From: Paenibacillus ehimensis NBRC 15659
GTDB lineage: Bacteria > Bacillota > Bacilli > Paenibacillales > NBRC-103111
Reading direction: 5' to 3'
Assembly (NCBI RefSeq): GCF_004000785.1
Contig: NZ_BILX01000003.1
Span: forward strand, 62,001-126,000
Length of the DNA stretch: 64,000 bases
Positions 61,206-64,000 of this stretch are shown here, piece by piece. Under the pieces are notes generated by a model, which was not told where the DNA came from, did no database searches, and worked only from the letters and a program-made list of their open reading frames with translations. The translations under genes and the position numbers were made by a program. Numbering within the stretch: the first letter of the stretch is position 1; every line of letters starts with the position of its first letter.

Positions 61206-61234
61206 TTTTTTTCTGCTCTCCTAGCCCAAAAACG

Positions 61235-61282
61235 AAAAATCCAAGGTTCGTTGCCGGTAAGCAACAAAACTTGGACTTTTTC
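61235..61282. terminator. Bidirectional terminator after the radical SAM/peptide operon
   Basis: CCAAG.TTTGTTGC pairs with GCAACGAA.CTTGG, with T runs on both sides (ATTTTT on minus, ACTTTTT on plus). It is 22 bases after the peptide stop and ends the ywiC-like operon. Confidence 0.8.
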
Positions 61283-61303
61283 CAGAAGGAGGTTGAACTT
61301 GCC

Positions 61304-61390
61304 TTATGCAAGATTTCCGGGCACCGACTTCAATATTTTACCGGTATTCACCGCTTGAGCGGTTGTTATAGCCGGACGAATCCACTTCAT
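61304..61390 (-). CDS. Candidate RiPP precursor peptide (28 residues)
   Basis: A tiny ORF overlapping the last 53 bases of the radical SAM gene in another frame. ATG 61390 is preceded by AAAGGAGGTGA at eight bases, almost the full anti-Shine-Dalgarno complement. The peptide starts MKWIRPAITTAQAV and ends KSVPGNLA, with no Cys. The W-x-x-P-x-I start resembles the Y/W-x-x-P-x-L leader motif bound by RRE domains in PqqA and lasso precursors (family knowledge). It is followed by the operon terminator. By position and signal it is the likely substrate of the neighbouring radical SAM/SPASM enzyme; that it is modified is inference. Confidence 0.65.
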   Translation of the reverse strand: MKWIRPAITTAQAVNTGKILKSVPGNLA

Positions 61391-62741
61391 GTGCTTCTTC
61401 ACCTCCTTTGACAAGATCGTTGGATTTCCGGATCAATTCCAGCACCCGCTTGATTTTTCTTTTCTCATGCGGACAAGGACGCATCCCCGTTCTCATCCGG
61501 TATAACGGGCAATGGTTGCCCTGGCAGGCGGGGCGGAAGTAGCAAGCGCGGCAAACCGGGTCCCGCTCTTCGCCGGAGCCGGTCCATCCTGCCATTTTGT
61601 CCGCGTCGAGAGTCATGCTTCCGTCTGCGTGAAGCTGTCCGACATGATTTACCGGGTCTTCCAGCGCAACCGAGCATTTGTACAGCCGTCCGTCCGCCCC
61701 AATCACGAATGCATTGGGCTTGGCGGCATAACAGACGGCTCCGGAAGGCATCAGAGTATCGATGATCGTCTCGCTAAGCGCCAGTCCTTGTTCCACCCCA
61801 AGGCCCGTCAATTCCCATAGACGCGCATCCGATGCGGTCCGGTCGCACACGGGAATCCGGTCGTCGTTTCGTCCGCCCCACCGGCCGACCGGTCGGATCA
61901 GAAGCTGAAACCGCTCATCTCCCCCGAACCATGTGAAAAGATTCACGAGAAAATCCGGCACTTCATCCGCGTTATTCTCGTCGAAATTGATTCGGATATC
62001 GACAGCAAACGACTCATCGACGTGACGAAGCTCCTTTAGATTTCCGATGATGCTTTCGAACGTTCCGCCGCCTCCGCGAAGTCCCCTTCTCCTGTCGTGA
62101 ACCGCTCCCGTTCCGTCCAGCGTCACCATAAATCGGCGCACATTTCGGTCCACCAGCTCCATCAACCGTTCTTTCGTCAAAAAGTATCCGTTGGTGGACA
62201 TGTCCGCGGAATAGCGGACGCCGTTTTTCGCACAGCTTTCCAGAAAAGAATCGGACAATTCGGCGATTGTATCGGGAACAAGCAGCGGCTCGCCGCCGAA
62301 CCAGCTGACGGCAAGATGATCGAGGCCTGCGGCGGCATGCCGGACGTACGCTTTCAGGCCGTCGATCGTCCCCCGCGCCATGGCGCCCCGAGGGAAGCTC
62401 TGGTAGCAGTACGTGCAGCGAAAGTTGCAAGCTTCCGTAGGCATGATCACAAGATGCATCGATGTCGCTTCCATCAGCGCAGTGTGCAGCTTATGCGCCT
62501 GCGCAAGCTCATCCGTCCCGTCCGGCACCAAAAATCCGGCATTGCGCAGATCGGAGGCCATTCCGCACATTCCCTCATGGAGCGCTCCCCTCTCCATTAT
62601 TCGCCGGACTTCCGGCTCCTCGTCCGGCTCGAAGGCGGCCATGGCGCCGGAAAAGGAGTTGTAGATCATTCCTCCTGTACCGTCCCATCGCACGACTCTG
62701 GAATAACGGGAAGAAACCCAACGGTTTGTCACTTTGGCCAA
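61338..62741 (-). CDS. Radical SAM/SPASM peptide maturase-like enzyme
   Basis: The 467-residue enzyme has an N-terminal region (about 1-90) with YNSFSGAMAAFE and NAGFLVPDGTDEL, the pattern seen at the start of SPASM peptide maturases. The radical SAM cluster sits in IMPTEACNFRCTYCYQSF, with FGGEPLL and VTLDGTGAVHDRRRG following. The SPASM Cys lie in CYAAKPNAFVIGADGRLYKC and VCRACYFRPACQGNHCP. Family members crosslink or epimerise peptides, or act as sulfatase-maturing enzymes; no sulfatase is near. The TTG start at 62741 follows AAGGGTGA. The C-terminal tail overlaps the 28-residue peptide gene, suggesting coupled translation. Confidence 0.88.
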   Translation of the reverse strand: MAKVTNRWVSSRYSRVVRWDGTGGMIYNSFSGAMAAFEPDEEPEVRRIMERGALHEGMCGMASDLRNAGFLVPDGTDELAQAHKLHTALMEATSMHLVIMPTEACNFRCTYCYQSFPRGAMARGTIDGLKAYVRHAAAGLDHLAVSWFGGEPLLVPDTIAELSDSFLESCAKNGVRYSADMSTNGYFLTKERLMELVDRNVRRFMVTLDGTGAVHDRRRGLRGGGGTFESIIGNLKELRHVDESFAVDIRINFDENNADEVPDFLVNLFTWFGGDERFQLLIRPVGRWGGRNDDRIPVCDRTASDARLWELTGLGVEQGLALSETIIDTLMPSGAVCYAAKPNAFVIGADGRLYKCSVALEDPVNHVGQLHADGSMTLDADKMAGWTGSGEERDPVCRACYFRPACQGNHCPLYRMRTGMRPCPHEKRKIKRVLELIRKSNDLVKGGEEAHEVDSSGYNNRSSGEYR

Positions 62742-62754
62742 TCCTTATCACCCT

Positions 62755-63486
62755 TCATCGTTGAATGAAAATAGCGGAAACAATTACAAACTGCACCGCA
62801 CCCACAATTTCAATAATTCCCGCCTTCCAGGGACGCATCGGCTTGCCAGCGAAGGCGAAAGCCCGCACAGCGGAGTACACATAAGCAAGGATCATCCACG
62901 GATGGCCTGCCGCCCACAGAACGAATGGGAGCAAGCTGTGATACGCTCGCGTATAAGCGATCCAGCGTCTGTTCTCTCTTTCGCGAAATATGGCCTTCAC
63001 AAAAAAGACGCTGCTTGTAAAATACAAGAAGCTGAACAGAACGACCGATGCCATCATCCGGTCCCATTCTCCCCCGCCCACGAGGTAAGCGGCTGCTCCC
63101 CCAATGCTGAAAAGGAGGACGGCGCAAAGATCGTTCACCAGCGCCCTTTCCGATTTATGTCTCGTATGCCATATGTTCACCGAAAGCAGCGCAAGAAGAA
63201 GCGGTCCGAAATAAAGCAATGCCGGATGGCTGAAAAGCGATGGAACCAAACAGCAAGCCGCAAGTAAACCGTAGATCGTCCCCCATGTGATCCAGTGCCG
63301 TCGATTCGCCTTATTTTTCATCGATTGAAGAAAAGGATAAGACGACATATAGAGAAACAGCCATCCCATAAATAATGGCAGATGCATCAACTGCGGCTTC
63401 CCCGCGAACATGCCGAGCAGAAAAGGAACGCTGACCATGGCCCACCCGCCGTGTTCATGAGGAATCACCATTTTTCGCTTCTTCAT
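62755..63486 (-). CDS. YwiC-like membrane protein
   Basis: The 243-residue integral membrane protein has about eight to nine helices. It starts with IPHEHGGWAMVSVPFLLGMF; PHEHGxWAM is the YwiC-family signature. Further segments such as GTIYGLLAACCLVPSLF and VVLFSFLYFTSSVFFVKAIF follow, and a later Arg/His-rich loop (RRWIAYTRAYHSLLPF) resembles UbiA-type folds. In Bacillus subtilis ywiC lies in the nitrate-respiration region near the subtilosin genes (family knowledge); function unknown. AGAGGAGCGC precedes the ATG. First gene of the operon with the radical SAM enzyme and peptide, 13 bases before the next start. Confidence 0.85.
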   Translation of the reverse strand: MKKRKMVIPHEHGGWAMVSVPFLLGMFAGKPQLMHLPLFMGWLFLYMSSYPFLQSMKNKANRRHWITWGTIYGLLAACCLVPSLFSHPALLYFGPLLLALLSVNIWHTRHKSERALVNDLCAVLLFSIGGAAAYLVGGGEWDRMMASVVLFSFLYFTSSVFFVKAIFRERENRRWIAYTRAYHSLLPFVLWAAGHPWMILAYVYSAVRAFAFAGKPMRPWKAGIIEIVGAVQFVIVSAIFIQR

Positions 63487-63776
63487 GGGACAGCGCTCCT
63501 CTCAACCCTTTGTGCATAACCATCATATAATTGTCGCCCCCGTCAGTTCTATGATATTATGCACATGCCTTGGAGTTCGCGAGGAGGGTTTAAATCCCTC
63601 CGGCTACACAAGCCATTCTTTAAACCGAATGCGATACCCAAGCTGGCGGTTTTCTTGGAAGTCAAGCTGCAAATTCCCTCTTACTCCGCGAAATAAATCC
63701 AATTGGATTAGTCTTAAGGACGGCCCATTGGCACAGCTCATAAGAAAGAAATATTTTTTGAGCGTCAATCCGCCGT
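63487..63776. other. Intergenic region between ywiC-like and argS genes
   Basis: No conserved ORF was found. GGAGGGTTTAAATCCCTCC near 63582-63600 is a palindromic stem that looks like a T-arm or small hairpin, but no complete tRNA is present. A promoter for the YwiC-like gene should be here but no strong match was found. Confidence 0.4.
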
Positions 63777-64000
63777 CTACATCCGGTTCGGCGCGGGCAA
63801 GCCGAGGATGGACAGCCCGTCGTGCATCGTGTCGCGATACCGTCCGGCCAGCCACAGACGGAACCCCTGCGTACCTTCGTCCGTCTTAAGAATCCGGCAT
63901 GACGTATAGAAATGGTTGAAAAGGGACGCCAGCTCATACAAGTACGTACAAAGCAGATTTGGCGTTAAGCCGGCAACAACTTCCTCCAATGTCTCCGGCC
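63777..64000 (-). CDS. argS: Arginyl-tRNA synthetase, C-terminal fragment
   Basis: Only the last 74 codons are inside the window; the gene continues to the right. The sequence TPNLLCTYLYELASLFNHFY, then TSCRIL, and the end ...GLSILGLPAPNRM match the anticodon-binding (DALR) domain at the C-terminus of class I arginyl-tRNA synthetases, where GL.LLGI.APERM is the usual ending. It is translated toward the YwiC-like gene on the same strand. Whether it is the housekeeping or a second copy cannot be told. Confidence 0.85.
   Translation of the reverse strand, partial: PETLEEVVAGLTPNLLCTYLYELASLFNHFYTSCRILKTDEGTQGFRLWLAGRYRDTMHDGLSILGLPAPNRM

Noticed and set aside
61284-61370. Plus-strand mini-ORFs behind AGAAGGAGG (TTG 61299 or ATG 61306)
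   Set aside because: A good ribosome site is present but the ORFs are antisense to the radical SAM operon, only about 20 codons, and lie just after a terminator on the plus strand.
63560-63610. tRNA 3'-end-like sequence (GGAGGGTTTAAATCCCTCC then GGCTACACA)
   Set aside because: The T-arm-like stem is present but no D arm, anticodon arm or matching acceptor strand lies upstream; it may be a chance palindrome.
1-64000. CRISPR arrays, rRNA or complete tRNA genes, phage modules
   Set aside because: No regularly spaced repeats, rRNA-like segments, complete cloverleafs or phage structural genes were seen on reading the window.

Overview
The window looks like part of a chromosome from a spore-forming Bacillota bacterium, most likely Paenibacillus or a close relative. 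The evidence is strong AGGAGG-type ribosome sites, frequent TTG/GTG starts, a three-gene spore-germination receptor operon, CcpA-like cre boxes, a NusG-type LoaP antiterminator beside a trans-AT polyketide gene, a BM3-type P450 fusion and a NucA/NucB nuclease. No sequence search was possible, so all family names rest on motifs read from the sequence.

Layout. 0-4.2 kb: the leading end of a trans-AT polyketide cluster (LoaP, then an AT-AT-enoylreductase fusion, then an FAD enzyme cut by the window edge). 4.6-10.2 kb: single genes (SRPBCC protein, methyltransferase, secreted DJ-1/PfpI protein, and a SUKH-like gene paired with a beta-propeller gene). 10.5-16.5 kb: small secreted proteins flanking a LacI-controlled sugar ABC importer. 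16.7-29.7 kb: accessory enzymes, each with a nearby regulator (serine hydrolase/MerR, SDR, PfpI, P450-reductase/LysR, epoxide hydrolase/MarR, DUF4272 protein, and a decayed MerR plus agmatine deiminase). 29.9-35.6 kb: a fructose PTS operon that also carries its own HPr and enzyme I. 35.7-39.5 kb: gerA-type germination operon. 39.6-49.8 kb: a GlnK-like kinase with a wrecked GlnL-like regulator, a small zinc-ribbon ORF, a diguanylate cyclase, a chitinase, a hairpin mobile-like element, a nuclease, an Rrf2-thioredoxin reductase-thioredoxin operon and a frameshifted lipoprotein.

49.9-63.5 kb is an anaerobic nitrate-type island: moeA, three small proteins, a Rieske protein, a four-cluster ferredoxin, a NapA/NasC-like molybdoenzyme, a NarI-like membrane subunit, a radical SAM/SPASM enzyme, a truncated haemoglobin, a NarK-like transporter fused to a PAS domain, a YciI protein, an ScdA/RIC iron-sulfur repair protein, then a YwiC-like membrane protein, a second radical SAM/SPASM enzyme and a 28-residue peptide gene. 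Three FNR-like boxes lie at nearly identical distances from -10 elements in front of the molybdoenzyme operon, the transporter and scdA, which ties these units into one low-oxygen response. The right edge holds the C-terminal end of an arginyl-tRNA synthetase.

The most interesting candidate system is the YwiC-like / radical SAM / tiny peptide operon at 61.3-63.5 kb. The peptide has a near-perfect Shine-Dalgarno site, overlaps the 3' end of the maturase gene in another frame, lacks cysteine and has a W-x-x-P-x-I leader-like start. It looks like a RiPP precursor embedded in a nitrate-respiration locus. Several genes in the window carry apparent one-base deletions in short homopolymers, which may be real decay or residual assembly error.
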